From Hirudinaria manillensis (lineage: Eukaryota; Annelida; Clitellata; Hirudinida; Hirudinidae): a stretch of 64,000 nt of DNA. How positions within the stretch are numbered: position 1 is the stretch's first letter; the number at the start of each line of letters is the position of its first letter. Shown in pieces: positions 42,901 to 56,017 of the stretch. The translations under genes and the position numbers were made by a program. The notes beneath the pieces are model-generated. The model saw nothing but the letters and a program-made list of their open reading frames with translations. It did not search any database and was not told where the DNA came from. The stretch covers positions 10,820,319 to 10,884,318 of the forward strand of contig CM067531.1 in assembly GCA_034509925.1 (NCBI GenBank), read 5' to 3'.

Positions 42901-43411
42901 ACTTTAATAAAAACCAGGTTCACGAAGATGCCAGAAGTCCTTTACGAACTGGAGGCTCTCGAGACAATTTCTCTTTCGGACAACAAAGTTGAAAGCTTCG
43001 ATGCTGTGAGGCTCTGTGGCCTAAGCAGGCTGTCCTCACTTGACCTCCAGAATAACAACATATCTTCACTTAATCCTCTGCTGGGAAGGTGCACTCAGCT
43101 AAGGTAAGCATCAGTCAGTGCAGTCAGTCATCAGGTGACTGATTATTGATTGTTGGTCATTAAATTGGGAACCGAAGTAGAATTATGCCATTCTTGTGCC
43201 TTTTTAAAAATTTATTAGGATCATCAGATTGAGCAGCAATTTTCAAATATTTTTTTCAAGATCTCATCACCAGCAACACCTATCAAAGTTTTATCAATTT
43301 TGCAGGCATTGCAAATTGGAGGGTAACTCATTCAGGAATCCCGGTTTCTCAATCTTGAGCAAGGGCACAGATGCCGTGCTTGAATACCTGAGAGGCAAAA
43401 TCGTCGAGTAA
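38396..43411 (+). CDS. LRRC40: Leucine-rich repeat-containing protein 40
   Basis: Fourteen coding exons in phase: 38396-38534, 38717-38898, 39038-39111, 39260-39389, 39728-39851, 40067-40209, 40400-40572, 40643-40733, 41033-41226, 41749-41856, 41995-42105, 42235-42312, 42918-43103, 43306-43411 (612 aa, against about 600 in vertebrates). The N-terminus KQARKTGNLNLSNRVLGEVP, the WWDQVDLVKLILASNNL segment and the C-terminus LEGNSFRNPGFSILSKGTDA match this family. It is a solenoid of about 20 LRRs of the LxxLxLxxNxLxxLP type. A low-complexity serine spacer (SSSSSSTTSSRS) sits in exon 9 between the two LRR blocks, where the vertebrate protein also has a spacer. No signal peptide or TM; the cellular role of LRRC40 is poorly characterised. 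Confidence 0.95.
39898..39962. repeat. (AAT)n microsatellite in an LRRC40 intron
   Basis: Two runs of AAT triplets broken by ACAACAGT. Confidence 0.9.
41553..41716. repeat. Tandem repeat of about 33-bp units alternating in two forms
   Basis: TTTGCATAAATGTTTTTATA occurs five times, followed alternately by ATCATCTATC and ATTATCATAAATCA. It lies in the LRRC40 intron directly before the exon starting at 41749. Confidence 0.85.
42706..42886. repeat. 28-bp minisatellite, 6.4 near-perfect copies
   Basis: The unit begins AAATCATTAATTAATAAAAT and recurs at 42706, 42734, 42762, 42790, 42818, 42846 and 42874. Each unit contains the palindrome ATTAATTAAT. Located in the LRRC40 intron before exon 13. 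Confidence 0.97.
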
Positions 43412-44038
43412 TCGTAACTGACCATTTCATTTGCATGACTAGCCCCACGTTGCATTTTTTACTTCAGGCATTTGATATGAATTTGCAGTTTTGTTGATTA
43501 GGTCTTGCCTTCTCGTCTTGCTTCCAGCTTAGTCTCAAATCACGTAATTTTTTTATAATTTTATGGCTATTGCCATCGATGTGAGTCATTAATGCAACAT
43601 CGTTATTGAGGGACCAAGATGAAACAACATAACAATGAAAGCTGGGTATTTGCTTGTTTCTATATGGAAATATATATATATATTAATGCTTCACAAGTGT
43701 CTTTAACACAACCATAAGAAATCATGATTTGCAAAATTCTACAACAAAGCTAACTTGCTATCACAAATTGTTGAAAATATATTAAATAGATAAGCAAAGC
43801 TCCAAAACTAAAACTAAAATAGTAGAGACGGAAGGACAAATGATAGATCCCCAACCAGCAACAGTGAAATGGTTTCAACAGTCGCTGTAGGGGAGAAGAG
43901 AGGCACTGATTAAGCTGCGACAGGCACTGAACCTGGAGCAGGATTAAAACCGAGGACTGTGAACCATGACTTGCAAATATTGAAGAGGATATGTGAAAAA
44001 TCTTTGGTAAACAAACTGTAGGGTCATTTGGTGCTCAT
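43412..44038. other. Convergent spacer between LRRC40 and OMA1
   Basis: The 3' ends of the two genes face each other across about 630 bp. Contains a short TATATA run; no other feature seen. Confidence 0.5.
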
Positions 44039-45783
44039 TCACTTTGCAAGTGCAGCAGCTGCTGCTGTTGGTTTCTCAGCTGCCTTTTTGTCTGCAAACA
44101 TCTTTTTCAGCATCTCCATGTCAATTTTGCTCGGGTTCCCAACCAAATCCGGACATTTGCATTCTTTCCTTTTTGAAATGGCCTAAAAATGCAATTATTG
44201 AAGATGATTAGTAGGAAAATTATTGAAGTTTTTAAATGATATTATCAAAAAGCCAGTGGGTAAGTTTGATCAAAACTATCAAATTATTGCATTTGTTTCA
44301 ATGGCATTTAGTCTATTGATGTACTAACATCAGTAAAAGGTATTTATATTTCTTTCTATGATGGCTAGATTCTGAGAGGTGAACCTAAAAAATCTACATC
44401 AACACAAAAGAGATGTTTCCCTTAAACATTGCAGCACGAAAAGCCATCACAAATACAGATTATTAAGATAAAAACAACAAAAAAAAACCAATCGTACCTC
44501 AGGTATCATTCTGTCCAATTCCACCGCCCTGTTCTCGTTAGTTGGATGTGTCGAGAGAAACTCTGGAGTCTCCTCAGAACCTTTCACAGCACTGATTGCT
44601 GCCCAATTCCTCCAGAAAATGCTGCTTTCTCTTACATCAAAGCAAGCCTGCAACATTCATGTTGATCTACATGTTAGGATACATATTTCATTTAAGTCAT
44701 TAATTATAGTAATTAATGCATATAAAGTATAAATAAGTATTTTGTATAAAAAAATATAGTTCAGTTTAACTCGTTCCAAATGCATTCTCTAAAATACAGA
44801 CTTCAGCCAATTAAACTTATGCAGCAAAATGCAGCTCTCATTTCAAAACAATGATTCCACCTGGTTTCCATGCATTGCAGGAAAAATTTGATGGAAATAT
44901 TTTAAAATCCACCAGATGCAACAAGATTGACTGTCTTCAATCTTTTAATGTGCTAATTAAGTGGTCCTGGTATCGAAAATATATTAATTCTTCTTAAAAA
45001 TTTAATATGAATAATTTTGAAATAGACAGAGGCCAATCTTTTGCATGCTTTGTAGTTCCAGAGATCATTGTTTGACAAAGTCAATGCAGGTCTTAAAACC
45101 AATTGAAGTAGCAGCAATGTCTGATAGTTGCTACATCACTTGGAATTAATCAGACCAATGCTTTCGGGGCTGCTCATCTTTTCATACTATGTTTTGCTAA
45201 ACAAGTTCTTTGATGTCATGCATATTAAAGCAGACTTCTTACAGTATTTAGGACCATAAACAAATATTAAAGCATGAGTAATTTCAGGATATGGTGGCTT
45301 AAATAAAAGCATAGTTAATGAAAGACACTTCCGCATATTCTGCATATTGAACATGTGGCAATCATTAACAAAATTATTTTATTCATAAAAGAAAAACCTC
45401 TTATAAGGCATTGAATTATAATTTACTTATAATTTTAATTAATAATAATATTATTAATAATAAATAATAACAAGTTATTTATAGAGAATCATAAGCACGA
45501 GCATCAATGACCAAACAACATCCCACCTTCAGAACTCAAAGCTAAATTTTTCCATAAAAAGTCGGCAGCTATTATTTGGAGGCCAATGAGAATAACATGA
45601 GAAATCATTGTTTGAATTATTGCTGATGACAATAATAGCAATATTTGCAGGCATCAATTGCATGTAAAATGATATAAGATGTCCTGAAATTATTGCCCAT
45701 TATAAATGTTTTATAAATATTTATTTTGAAACCTTTTAATAAATAATCTGATAAAAAAATGTACTGTATAGTTACATAATAAC

Positions 45784-45814
<31 letters not shown>

Positions 45815-47938
45815 GTAATAATAATAATTTACAATATAACTTTTACACTTTAAATGCAACAACCAAGCAAATATTTCTGAAATAAAGTCACCTATGAATG
45901 TGTTTTCCAGTGCATTGCCATTTAAATAATTTAATTAATTTTTTAACATTTTAATATTTCTGTTTATTGTAAAGTTTTTAAAGTCAAAACAAAATCAAGA
46001 ATATAATTAACTTTATTTAAATTTTTTTTTTATAATGACAAATATTTCATTTGGAATCATTTGGAAAAAACTTGTTTTCAAAATTTTGACAGAGCAAGGT
46101 TCACGAAACAATTAACTTTTAGTGCCAATAACAAGTTACTTGATTGAGAAATTCATAAATTCGTTCAGCACCAAATTATATTGTTTTTATTATTCAAGGA
46201 GGTTATGATTTGTGGAATGATTAATTTACTGATTTGTTAACTATAATCAGAATAATTGATTATTTGTTTATTATTAAAGAAGAACGAGAAAACCTTCTTG
46301 TTGAATAGTTTTGCTTAATCTAACGATGAAATAAACATCTCATGTTATGCACAACTGAATATCATTCTAAATAAGATAAAAGTTGTATTTAAGACAGAAC
46401 AGCTAAGCTAGGCACTTCAAGTGAAAAGCCGTACGAAAAAAAAAAAGAAAATCGCATTCAGGCACGTCCCAAATAAAGTACATTTCATGATTTTTTCTGA
46501 ATAAATTGCAAAATATGATTTACCTTGGATACAAATTGAAGCCCGACTTCGTCTGCTTCCAGTTCCAACTTCCTGCTGTATGGAAGTTCCAACAACACCT
46601 AAATTTAATGCTGTGCTGTGGTGACTCATAAAAAAAGTTGTTTGCAAAATAATGAAGCCAAATTTCAGTAATGGGTTGTTTAGGTATGTTGTTCACAGTC
46701 AATCACAAAGTTGTTGTAGAAATATTGAAGCCACAGCAGTAATATAAACAAACCCACATTATTTAATTTATTTTGAATTGCCTGTAAAACTGTGGCCATG
46801 GCTTCTGGAACAAGAGTCCAAATTAAAAACAGACCAAATGCAGTGAAGATATTGACAATTCCTGAAAAACTTAATTTTTCTGCCTACGAGAGAATAAAAT
46901 AAAATAAGATTTATAGCAATTATAAGGAAATGAATGACTAATCACGTACTCCATGACCAAGTACAGCATGAGCCATCTCGTGTCCCAAAATAAATGCCAA
47001 TTGATCGTCATTATTAGTGATTTCCAACAGTCCAGTGTAAACAAAAATGTTCCCATTCTATATTTAAAAAAATGTGAATTAAATGTGGAAGAATTATAAA
47101 TCTGTAATAAGAATAAAACTAATGTAAATGCAAATCAAGTCTAGATTAATAAGTATGTACTGATAACATCAAGGCTTACTGGAAATACAAAAGCATTCTC
47201 AATTTTCTTGTCAATGACATGGAGAACCCATTTCTGTGATTTAACTTCCTCAACATCATCGTTGCTTTTAATCAGATTTTCAACCACTCCCCACACCTTG
47301 ACATATAATGCATGCTTTGGATCAACAATGCAGTCTTTAAACTCCTCAAGTTGCTGGTGTAAAAATTGCAAATTAAAACTTAACTTCTTATCAACTGTGC
47401 AAATCAACTAAAAAATTCAATTAAGAATAAAACCAACTTGCTCCATCTGCATCTGACTCAGCATATCCAGTTGATGTTTCTTAAACAAAAGAAATCTTGT
47501 TCTGTTTGTAATTGGTGTTGTCTCAAGATGTGTATAGTAAAATATTGCTCCCCCAACAGTGACCGTTCCAATAGGAATGGCCCAAAATCGTGGATTAAGC
47601 AGATATTTCTTCTTGTAGAAAAGCTTTTTATCAGGACTCAGCTGTTTCCACCAATTCCGAAAAAACCTTATTTAAAAGTAAACGACAAACTTAACAACTG
47701 GCCTAATCTTTAGCTTGACAAAAATATCAAAAATGGTCACTAACTTTCCCGTGAATACAGAAGCAACCCTTGCAAGGGGTCTGATGACCATAGCAACAAA
47801 TGGGTGAATATGACGTGGGGAAGTTGTGTGGAAACTCTTTGCAAATGCATAGCTGTTAGGCAACGCTTTTCTCTTCACAAGAGGAGATATACTTGGTCCG
47901 ACGAAACGAGATGCAGAAAAAATCGCTGACCTGAACAT
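44039..47938 (-). CDS. OMA1: Mitochondrial metalloendopeptidase OMA1
   Basis: Zinc protease of the inner mitochondrial membrane (M48 family) that is activated by stress and cleaves OPA1-type substrates. Eight exons: 47745-47938, 47438-47666, 47180-47353, 46950-47057, 46758-46883, 46524-46598, 44498-44647, 44039-44182 (399 aa). The N-terminus [20 protein letters not shown] is basic and hydroxylated, as for a mitochondrial presequence. [14 protein letters not shown] precedes a TM helix ([18 protein letters not shown]). The active site is HEMAH at about residues 225-229, with the third zinc ligand in [10 protein letters not shown] at about 289-298. [20 protein letters not shown] is the conserved C-terminal block. 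The C-terminus ends in an Ala-rich stretch (AAAAALAK). An unusually long intron (46523-44648) precedes exon 7. Confidence 0.96.
45779..45830. repeat. (AAT)n microsatellite in an OMA1 intron
   Basis: AATAATAAT triplets with one TAGTAATA interruption. Confidence 0.85.
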
Positions 47939-49240
47939 TCTAAGAACCGACTCAAGCCAATAATGAAGCCAATCTCAAACTAGATAAAAACACTTTATAA
48001 GCTCCGCCTCTCTAATAAGCTCCCCTATGACCTATAAACTGCCTGTTTACTTATTTAAAAACCGTTACGTTTACCAGCATATGCAGTTTAAAAGTTTTCC
48101 GTAAAAATTTCGGTTAGAGTATTCATAAGACAATAATTAATATTTAAACAAATTACAAGTAAATATGAACGTTAAGAGTATCCTACCAACAATCGCTTTT
48201 GGTGTCTCTGGGTTGCCGAACCGGAGCGTGGGATCTCCTCTGATGTGTAAAATAAATTTTTATTAGAGTTTTCACTCTAAAGTTCATTAGCACAATAAGA
48301 TCCCATATAACCATGGGGCTGTTACATAACATGTTTATATAATCGACTGACAGTGTCAGTCTGACAGTTAATGTTAATATAGAGGAATTCCAGTAGCCAT
48401 TCACATCCAGTATAGCCACTCAGAAGGGGAAACTACAGATTCTTATGATACCCCATCTCCCAATTACGTCGTCACTGGTGGATAAACTACTCCAGCTTCT
48501 ACAAGATTTTTATAATAATATAATGAGAATAATAATAATATAATAAACTATATGTCAATCCAAACGTATACTTTATGGTTTTTAGCTGAAGTTGTATGTT
48601 ATATATTATGGGTTTTTCAGTGAAAGCGGGTAAGTGGTGACAAAGGAAAACGAAGACTAAGAGCGGACATTGGCTTCAAGAGCAAGTTTGTGACTCATTA
48701 TGATGGCTCAATAAGCCTGCTCAATAGGTTGAAATTAAATCGTTCATGTTGTGCAAACAATATATGAAAGTCTATCAATGTCCTTTCTTTTATTTTGAGT
48801 GAAAAGTAACAAATTTTTACGAACGCCTTGACTACTTCGACATATACAGCGTCGTTGGGACAAAGCATTTAATTTTTTTGATTTTTTAAGTTTCTAATAC
48901 TAAGTTTCAATGTGTTTTTTTGTGCTTTTAATAAATAAATCTTTTTTCCGAACAGGCAAGTTATTTGATTTTGAGTTGATACAATCGACTGGAGAAACTA
49001 TGAAATGTCACCCTGGATCGCAGTCTGAAAAAACACTGCACGAACGCACGCGTCTCAGCCGAGGACCAGGTGGAGACGAACGCCAGAGCCAGTTAAGAAT
49101 ATAAAAATATATTCGTTAAGAATATAAAAAGAATTTAAACTTTGTGGCATCAGTATTCCATTTGTTAAAAGTTAATAAATATTTTATTTTACATTAAAAA
49201 AAATTGCAAATATCGAATGTAGTTTTTACAAATCGGAGAA
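47939..49240. other. Divergent promoter region between OMA1 and DNAI4
   Basis: About 1.3 kb between the two start codons. A GC-richer exon-like patch at about 49000-49095 contains the frame MKCHPGSQSEKTLHERTRLS and a GTTAAG donor-like site, and could be a 5' leader exon of the plus-strand gene. No other feature was seen. Confidence 0.35.
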
Positions 49241-52200
49241 ATGTTGCTGAACTACGAGACCGTTACATCCGTCATCTTTGAAAAAGGAGTTCCGTGGGAT
49301 CGTCTCAACATGAAGAAATCTAGGAAGACTATTGCGACCAAGGTTTGGTTGACGTCGTCTTTTTATCGTCATTCTCGATTGTCGGCCATGATTTGCATGT
49401 TTATTATGCGGTGTTTACATTTAATGAGATAAATCGATTAGAATGTTCGGTGATACGAATAAAATTTCATTTTTAGCAATTTCTCAATGAGGTTGGTGTC
49501 GACGTTTCGCCCCGACCTTTAGCTCAGTGGAGCACAGACAATCCAACAGAAGAGTTTGAGGTGATATAATGATTTCGAATTATTAATATATTTTTGTGTA
49601 TTTTTGTTTACTATTTATTTATGAAGAAATGCACTAGTTTGCAAGTGAAGCCTTTAAAGTATTCAAAGCACATTAAGAATCCAAAATTCAAATACTGTTA
49701 ATTTGTCATTAGTTTCTAACTAGTCTCCATTGTCTTTTCCAAGTAGCGCATTTTCTTTGAGGTATCTCCTGACACTAAGCATAAAAGGTAAATTTCTAAA
49801 ACAAGGATTTAATTTGCATGCTTGTTTTTCAATTTTCGTTAAAATCATGCAGAAAATTTCTGGGTTCAAAACATAGAACAAAAAGTTCAACTACAAATTC
49901 CATTTCTGCTGAAACAGAAGGTATTTCCTAATAATTAAAAGTTTGAATTATCACCCCATCCCAAGAAAATATTGTTATTCCATTTTATCCATGATCATGA
50001 TTTATTCATGCATGGATGTTGTTAATGCAGATGAAAGCAAAAATTTGCGCTGGTATTTTGAAACCAGTCTTTGGGTGCCACCTGAACCAGTGGTACCAAA
50101 AGTAACGGTCATCCTCAAAGAGGAAGGTCCTTTTTGGTTTTTGGATTTGACTGATTTTGTTGTCCCTAAGGATTCTGAGGAGTATAACACTATTTTGGCA
50201 AAAAATCAAGGCTATTCGCAGGCTAGTTTATATTTAACTTACAATATTCTTAATTGCAAAATATTAATGTACACTTTCTCTTAAATTAAAAATTTATTAG
50301 AGAATTATTTATGTTTGCATTGATATAAAATGTTAACATACCTTATTTGAATAAGAATAACTGCTCTTATAAAAAACATTATTTTAGGGCTGGGAGGAGA
50401 GTGTTTTTTTGGTTTAGTAAGGATCATAAATGGGTACTCAGAAATGGAAATTGTAATCCTTAATTTACTCAAAAGTATTTGTAATCTAAGAATCAATTAG
50501 GAATTTAGAGTTATCATAAAGCAATTTCATACAAGTTCAAGTCATTCATTTTTAATTATTTAAGCTTCTGATAGGCAAGTTCGGAAGTGAAAAATATGTC
50601 GACAGAGGCTCAATTACAGTTCACAGTACCAGAAAGACCAAGAATCTACAAACAGAGGATATAAAATTAGAGGTTTGACTTTACCTGACTTTAAATAGGT
50701 CTTTTACATAGATTTTGTGAACCGTTATTCTGGTTGGGATAATAATTAATAAACCACATTATTTATCTACATAGGTAAGTATTTATAAATTTAATTTATT
50801 CAACTGTAGCATGTAAGCACTCAGGTGTCGCCTTATAATTTTCATGAGACTCGCAGAGGACTTGGTGAGTTTTCTCTCCTTTTTTTCATAACTAATGTTC
50901 TCTTTTCGACTTTGCTTATAAGAAAGGATTTTCAAAACATGATTTGGAACGATATCACAATAATAATAATAATAATAATGATAATAATAATAATACAATA
51001 ATACATATTCAGAACTAAGGGTAATTAAATGAAGAATTTTATCAGGTTGATGAGACACAAGGTGTTGTATTAGTTTTAAATTTTTGCATCAATATCATTG
51101 TTTGATATTCAGTCGCTCACGATCTTTCAGATTACAGTCCCAGTTTGGTATACAATCCCAAAGTTTGTGAGTGACCTAATTGGTTCGAAGTTCTTATCAT
51201 AATAGTTATTTTAGTTTTGAATATTATGATTTCTCATGATGAATGTGAGTGTATGAATTTACGTATTATTAATATTTATAATAGGTATTATTTTTCTTTT
51301 TTTTTTTTGAGTTCATACCATACATCTAAATAATTACTTAGTAAGCCGAATATATAATGTTTTCGCTGCGCAAATTTGGGAATATTTACGAAAATTATGC
51401 CAAAAAATGTGGCCTGATATGACGACCGTAAAGATATGACGACCACCGTTTATAATAATGTCATGATAATTCTAAATGGGACTAAGAAGTTTTCTTTTTT
51501 AAGAAGTTTATTTTTCCTTCAAGGCATGACTTTTTATAGGTGATTTAAATCTAACGGACACACAAACAACAGGATTAACATTTGTGGAAGTTACTTCTAT
51601 CCTTAAAGTCACAGATGAAGAGTTAATGAATGTTTGTATCTAAACACTTTCTTTATTTACTTAGGAAATCACAAATTTTTCTTTATCTCAAGTTAGCTTA
51701 GAACTATTTTAATTAAAAACAGAGATCTTTAGAAAGGTATCCTCAGAAAATCCTGAGAAAAGGATTACTAGAGATCTTAAGTCGCCTTTTCTGCGTCAAA
51801 TTTTGCTTAGATTGCATAATAAAACAATAGAAATTAAATTAGAATTCAGAGATTCTCAAGGCATGTGTGTATGTGGAAAGAATTCTTCAGTTTAATCAAC
51901 ACTACAGATCACTGGCAATGTTCAAGAATGAGCCTTTTATATGCGAAGGTGACTTAGTGTTTCTTGGCTTCTTTTCTTGATAGGCTTCAGTGAGTTGACC
52001 TCCATTTCTATTTTAAGATGTTGACGAAGCATCAAGAGTGTCTCAAGAACTTCATGAAGTTGATTCATCTAGAAGAACGGGCATGGTGGTACCCTCAAGA
52101 GTTAAAAGTATGACCCAGATAATGTGTGGGCCTCTATATCTCAGACCTCTCTGGATTTTTCATAGCGACCTTACTTTCAACCTTAACGTCAGCTCGATCA

Positions 52201-55200
52201 GTTTCAATCCGGCAAATAGCGTCAGTCAACATTTATGGTTCATTTTTAGTACCTAGGTTTCTATTGTTGCTAATGTTTTGTAATTAGTCGGACTTTCCCT
52301 TTTGCAATGTTTCGTTATTTTGACCCAGTTTCCTTTTTCTGACGATAATTACTGGCGTACAAGATAGGCAGTGTGTACCAGCTTATTTCGTACCAAAATA
52401 CATTAGATTTACGGAATTTAGATTTTATTAAGGCTACTCGGCTGATCTATTTAATCCTGTCAAACGTTGCGTTGGCAGCTATACGAATATACATGTATAG
52501 CTATACGGCTTTTATTTGCCATTTTCGATATGAACTTGCTTACCAGAATCATGCTTATTAAAAGTTGTTACTTTTAATTTCTTCAACTCATGCAATTAGC
52601 GAGTGATAAAAAAAATCCCTCAGGATCTTTTGGCTGCAGGATACTTTAAAGTAGACCAGCAACAGCTGTCTCAAAGTGGATTCGTGGGTTGTTGGTCCAT
52701 CAAGAATTTAGAGGTTTTTTACGTGCTGTCTGTTTATAACCTTTAAATGACCTTTAAAATGACATTTAAATGACCTTTCTAAATCCTTTCTAAATGTTCA
52801 GCACCCAGAAAGATATTTCAAGACAGATTCTGGAGTGACTGCAGTTGCATTCAGTGAAATCAATCCTTTTATGCTGGCGGTGAGAATTCCAAATATTCCT
52901 TTATTCAAAAGTGTTGAAGAAGTGTTTATAATTAATCGTGGATTTCATATTGAAGCTTTCAGTTACAATTACAATGTGCAATACCGCGATGTTAAATTTA
53001 GGTTGGATTCTTCAGTGGAGGATTGTCGTTTTACAACGTCAGTACTCCTACGCCTTCGGTTCTATTCAGCTCTTTGTTAGTTGTTCCTAGTTTGTTAAGC
53101 TTTAAGTAACATTCCCTTCCATTAATTAACACTGGACTTTGGTTACAAATCAATTGAATGCAATTGTATTACATTAAGTTACTCCAGTTCCATATTTTCA
53201 TCAAATACTTAGCATAGATGACATTTTCTTGAACTTTCCGAACAAATCTTTCCAAAATGGATTTTCGAACATGTCTTCCAGTAAAAATTGATTGAAATCG
53301 TGTGCAATTAAATAGGCTTAAAAAGTAAATCTCAGCAGAACCAGAACTATATTTTCAATGATTGAAGGAATTTGAGGAAATGGGAGAAGTCTGAAGGCTT
53401 GATTTTGTATATTTTGTAATTTATTTTATTATATTTTATTCATTAACATTAAGTTGTTAGAAAGACATTCTTATTATATTTCTAGTACAATGGCTCAGGG
53501 ACATAAGAACCCAGTATCTGCTTTAAAATGGATCAATAAGAATGGTTATGAGGTGCTTATAACCACATCCACGGATGGTCGAATTCTTCAGTGGAGTTTC
53601 TTAAATGGGCTGCAGTGCAAAGGTCTAAGTTTTGTTCACTTCAGTGCATCGTTAACTTTAGGTTGCAAGCTGTTCACTGTTGTTAAATTGTGTACAGTCA
53701 ATTTTTCTGTTCAATTTTGTTTCTAATTTTGATATTTTTGAAACAATTAAATCATTGTAGAAATTCTGAGATTGAAATCCATGCCTTCAAAAGGTGATGT
53801 CGTTAAGGATCAAATTATTAGTGGAGATTACGACGGAGGGCTCTGCTTTGATTTCAGCTATGACCAAGCAGAAATGTAAATTTATTTATTTATTTATTTT
53901 TACTAACTAGCAATTGAAATTGTAAATTTTGGCTTTCTTGAATGTTATCCAGAATTGTGAAATCGGAATTGGTATTATCTAAAAATAATTGGAAATGAAT
54001 TTTAAATCGGCAAATGGTGTAAATAAAGTATAAATATCCTAATAGGAATTCAATTCTTAGCCAATGTCACGTTTAGAGATGTTATAAATTTGTTACTTTG
54101 TTCGTCATCTATATAGAAGTTGTCTTTTGTTTCGGTTTTACGATGTTTGGATGGAAAATTTCGGTATATGATCTATGGCCTATTCAAAAACATGACAAAA
54201 TAGAGAATTGATTTGAATAATAATGGCGATGAGGATGGGTAATATTTGTTAATAATATATTATTAATGCATTATTACGATCAGATACCTAATAGGCACTG
54301 ATTCTGGCTATATCCACAAGTGCTCCACGATACATGCAAATCAATACTTCAAAACATACTCTGGCCATATAGTGAGTTTTTCTGAATCTCTAGATCCATA
54401 TTATCTTAACTTAAATACGTGGAACTTAAAATTGCATTAATTATTTATATTTGAAGGCCCCCGTTTACAAGATAAAATGGTCAATTGAAAATCCCGACAT
54501 ATTTGCAAGCTGCAGTGCTGACATGACCATAAAGATCTGGCACCAAGATCGAAGCAAGGCATTGCATGACCTGCTACCAATAAACCCACCAAATGTGAAA
54601 AATTTGTGTTTTCTTCAACTATGTTCTTTGAACATTGCAGCCGATTAATATAACTGTCTTTTTGGAGTTACAATTATATACATGCTTTTCTTTTATAATC
54701 GTATAATATATAAATTGTATTAATTTTATGCAGAGTCCAGCTTTTGATCTGGCCTGGTGCCCCAACAGATATGGGATTCTCCTCTGCGTGTTTGGAACAG
54801 AATTACAAATGTGGGATCTTCTGTCAAACATGTATGCTTTTGTTGTGCTTTAGCCGCTCATTTTATTAGCAAATGCTAATTATATAGCAACTTTACCGAT
54901 CTTTGGAATAAATTGTCATTAGAATTTAATTTTTTTTCTTTTATAAACTTGCTCATCATTGAAATCACACATACATATATATCAATACCACATTGATCAT
55001 ACAATGAATTAAAGGCTTGACCCGATTTTCATTCATCGCCTGGAAGATCCTTCTACAAACGTCTTTACCTGTTTAAGTTACTCTCATAAATTCAACTCAG
55101 TATTTTTTGGCAACGTTTACGGAGAGATTCTTGTCCACCAAATGGTCGAAAATAATTCAGCAAAAGAACAAAAGGTATGATTTTGAAGACGCGTTTGACT

Positions 55201-55830
55201 TAGTATTTTCATTACTTTAAGAGTCTTTTCAAGATCGCAGCACATGTTTATTTGTTAAAGTCTTAAACTATTGTAAATTATTTGTTCAAGTTGTTTTTGG
55301 GAAATACCGGGATGGGTTTAAATCTAAAACTTTGGGACGAAAATTTTTGTAACATATTCTTAAAGTTATCGATTGGAATTTATTTATCAGGAGAAAGATA
55401 TATTAGACTTGTCACTCTTTCGAGAGTAGCCTGCACCTCATTGGTTAGCGGATATTTTTATCAGTTGTTGACTTATAATCTATCAATAGTGTTTTCGCTT
55501 GGAACACTGTTGACTAACTGTTAGCCAATAAAGCCTTCCAGGAGATTTGTCCAAATTAATTTTGTGTTGATTAGATTTGCGGCCACCATGTCGTAAATAA
55601 TCAGTTGAAACAAGGCATGCAAATGATCAATGTTAACAAGATAATGAGAATACGCTTCGTAAAGCCTATAATACCACAACCGTTTCTGTCCGTCTACAAA
55701 AGCTGTAACAACCTCTTGTTGTCTGTTTTTAGTGTTAAAATTTGTTCTAGAATGTTACGCAGAGCTAGAGAAAAAAATGCTGAGAAAGTGCGTGAAGGCC
55801 GGCAGACCAGCTACAGAGACTTCTTTCTGA
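49241..55830 (+). CDS. DNAI4: Axonemal dynein intermediate chain 4 (WDR78)
   Basis: WD40 subunit needed for inner-arm dynein f/I1 assembly in cilia and flagella. Phase-consistent exons: 49241-49342, 49477-49560, 49747-49787, 49853-49920, 50031-50225, 50575-50672, 50810-50864, 51113-51166, 51540-51631, 51723-51736 (14 nt), 51908-51948, 52018-52220, 52624-52713, 52802-53037, 53486-53622, 53761-53875, 54284-54371, 54457-54594, 54734-54831, 55015-55174, 55765-55830 (about 724 aa). Family marks: FLNEVGVDVSPRPLAQWS near the N-terminus, EKYVDRGSITVHSTRKTKN, LRPLWIFHSDLTFNLNVSSI at the start of the propeller, VGCWSIKNLEHPERYFKTDS, YSGHIAPVYKIKWSIENPD, SCSADMTIKIW. The first Met (49241 or 49310), the 14-nt exon and the last exon are the least certain parts. 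In 52802-53037 one propeller blade is divergent and may hide an in-phase intron. Confidence 0.87.
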
Positions 55831-56017
55831 TGATCTTGAAGTTCTTTATGCGACCCCACCGCAGCTGAACGGCTGCAATTAGTAAATCAATAGTGAATAT
55901 TTGGAGTTGTATTAGACATATTAGATACGTAGATAGATAGTCAGACAAAGTGCACGAAACCGTTTATTGGGAATCTCATTAATCGACGGGGGGCTCGGTC
56001 TAATTATGCTGGGAATT

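Noticed and set aside
48183-48419. Minus-strand frame upstream of OMA1
   Set aside because: No motif, no splice support, and it lies in the divergent promoter region.
55605-55868. 87-codon plus-strand frame ending in RDFFLMILKFFMRPHRS
   Set aside because: It overlaps the last DNAI4 exon in another frame; only the frame starting LEKKMLRKC joins exon 20 in phase, although this last exon itself remains tentative.
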